Shown here in pieces: positions 7,351 through 8,168 of a stretch of 8,168 bases of DNA. The number at the start of each line of letters is the position of its first letter. The first letter of the stretch is position 1. Below the pieces are notes generated by a model. The model was given only the letters and a program-made list of their open reading frames with translations. It did no database searches and was not told where the DNA came from. The DNA is taken from NCBI GenBank assembly GCA_023424585.1, contig JAFADT010000195.1, positions 1 to 8,168 on the forward strand, given 5' to 3'. Source of the stretch: Pseudomonadota bacterium. Its GTDB lineage: Bacteria > Myxococcota > Myxococcia > Myxococcales > Myxococcaceae. Both the position numbers and the translations under genes were made by a program.

Positions 7351-7358
7351 GCGTACAC

Positions 7359-8168
7359 ATGCGCAAATGGGTCTTCATCGCGGCGGCCGCCGTGCTGGCG
7401 CTCGCCGCCATCGTGCTGGGGCCCCGGTGGGGCGCTCCGGCCGCGCGCCCGGTGTCGCCCGTCTCCGCGAGCTCCATCCGCCAGGGGATGCCCGCGTTCA
7501 ACCCGGTGGCGGTGTCGTCCGGGGCGCAGGAGGGGCTGACGCTCACCGGGCGCGTGCTGGACGGCAATGGCCGGCCGGTGCCGGACGCGGAGGTGTCGCT
7601 CGCGGCGTCGGCGGAGCGGACGCTGGCGGACGTGCGGTGCGACGAGTGCGGCCTGGCGCTGCTGGCCTGCGCCGCGCACGAGACGGCGCTGCACACGCGG
7701 GCCTTCTTCGACCAGCAGCAGGGCTTCCTCACGGCGCGCGCCACGGTGCGCACGGACGCGGAAGGGAAGTTCCGCTTCGAGCACCTGGCGGGGGTGTCCT
7801 TCACCGTCTGGGCGCGCTCGGAGGGGCTGGGCGTGGCGCTCAAGGACCGGGCCGCGCCGGGAGAGGCGGTGGAGCTGTACCTGCCGCCGCTGCGGAGCAT
7901 CACCGGCACGGTGGTGGATGACTCCGGCCACGCGAAGCCCGGGGCGCGCGTGCGCGCGGTGTCGCGCAAGGTGCCGCTGCCCTTCGAGGCCGTGGCGGGC
8001 GCGGGCGGGGCCTTCACGTTGTCCGGCCTGGGCGAGGGCCCCTTCTACGTGCTGGCGGACGCGGAGGGCTTCCAGCCCGCGGTGGCGCAGCAGGTGGAGG
8101 CGGACTCGCAGCCCCTGCGCCTGAAGCTGACGCCGTCGCGCACGCTGGAGGTGCGCGTGACGCGCGAC
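7359..8168 (+). CDS. Membrane-anchored or exported protein with carboxypeptidase regulatory-like domains, 3' end beyond window
   Basis: The frame is open from ATG 7359 to the last base (270 residues, no stop), so this is the N-terminal part of a longer protein. Residues 1-21 (MRK then a hydrophobic run to IVLG) are an uncleaved anchor or signal peptide, followed by a Pro/Ser/Ala-rich linker to about residue 58. Two carboxypeptidase regulatory-like beta sandwiches follow. The first runs from LTGRVLDGNGRPVPDAEVSL (62-81) to TDAEGKFRFEHLAG (132-145). The second runs from ITGTVVDDSGHAKPGARVRA (181-200) to GGAFTLSGLGEGPFYVLAD (216-234). The G-x-V-x-D-x-x-G-x-P-x-x-G-A-x-V pattern and the 'F.l.gL..G.y.v.a' ending define the domain, which is a structural module in surface proteins and not an enzyme. 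The first domain holds an insertion with C94-x2-C97, C104 and H107. No nearby ribosome site is clear; GGGAG at 7333-7337 lies 21 bases upstream. Confidence 0.85.
   Translation, partial: MRKWVFIAAAAVLALAAIVLGPRWGAPAARPVSPVSASSIRQGMPAFNPVAVSSGAQEGLTLTGRVLDGNGRPVPDAEVSLAASAERTLADVRCDECGLALLACAAHETALHTRAFFDQQQGFLTARATVRTDAEGKFRFEHLAGVSFTVWARSEGLGVALKDRAAPGEAVELYLPPLRSITGTVVDDSGHAKPGARVRAVSRKVPLPFEAVAGAGGAFTLSGLGEGPFYVLADAEGFQPAVAQQVEADSQPLRLKLTPSRTLEVRVTRD

Overview
The window is very GC-rich DNA with strong third-position GC bias. That bias opens long false reading frames on the opposite strand of almost every gene. Together with the gene content (an FHA protein beside a PP2C phosphatase carrying a cyclic-nucleotide domain, a membrane-anchored carboxypeptidase-regulatory-like protein, a one-domain VOC protein), it suggests a myxobacterium of the Myxococcus/Corallococcus type. 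This is inference from style and content; no marker gene is present.

Layout. The left part (1-1792) is on the minus strand: a VOC/glyoxalase-fold protein cut by the window edge, and upstream of it a complete FAD-linked oxidase of the GlcD / D-2-hydroxyacid dehydrogenase type. A 152-base divergent gap leads to a plus-strand RluA-type pseudouridine synthase (1945-3396) with a large N-terminal extension and several altered active-site motifs. A gene-poor stretch of about 350 bases with two hairpins follows. Then comes a small unknown protein with a GTG start (3748-4365) that looks like DUF2716. It converges on a 64-residue tautomerase-like protein on the minus strand (4381-4575).

The right part (4687 to the end) is all plus strand: an exported beta-rich protein, an FHA-domain protein, a PP2C phosphatase fused to a cyclic-nucleotide-binding domain, and the start of a membrane-anchored or exported protein with carboxypeptidase regulatory-like domains. 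This last gene runs off the window.

How the genes work together. The only convincing functional pair is FHA plus PP2C-cNMP: one protein reads phosphothreonine, and the next removes phosphate from Ser/Thr, possibly under second-messenger control. The other genes look like independent metabolic, RNA-modification or envelope genes. I see no mobile element, CRISPR array, tRNA or rRNA. I did not find a clear novel multi-gene system. The points most worth a second look are the divergent pseudouridine synthase, the phosphatase/FHA pair, and the competing hairpins at 7261-7350.
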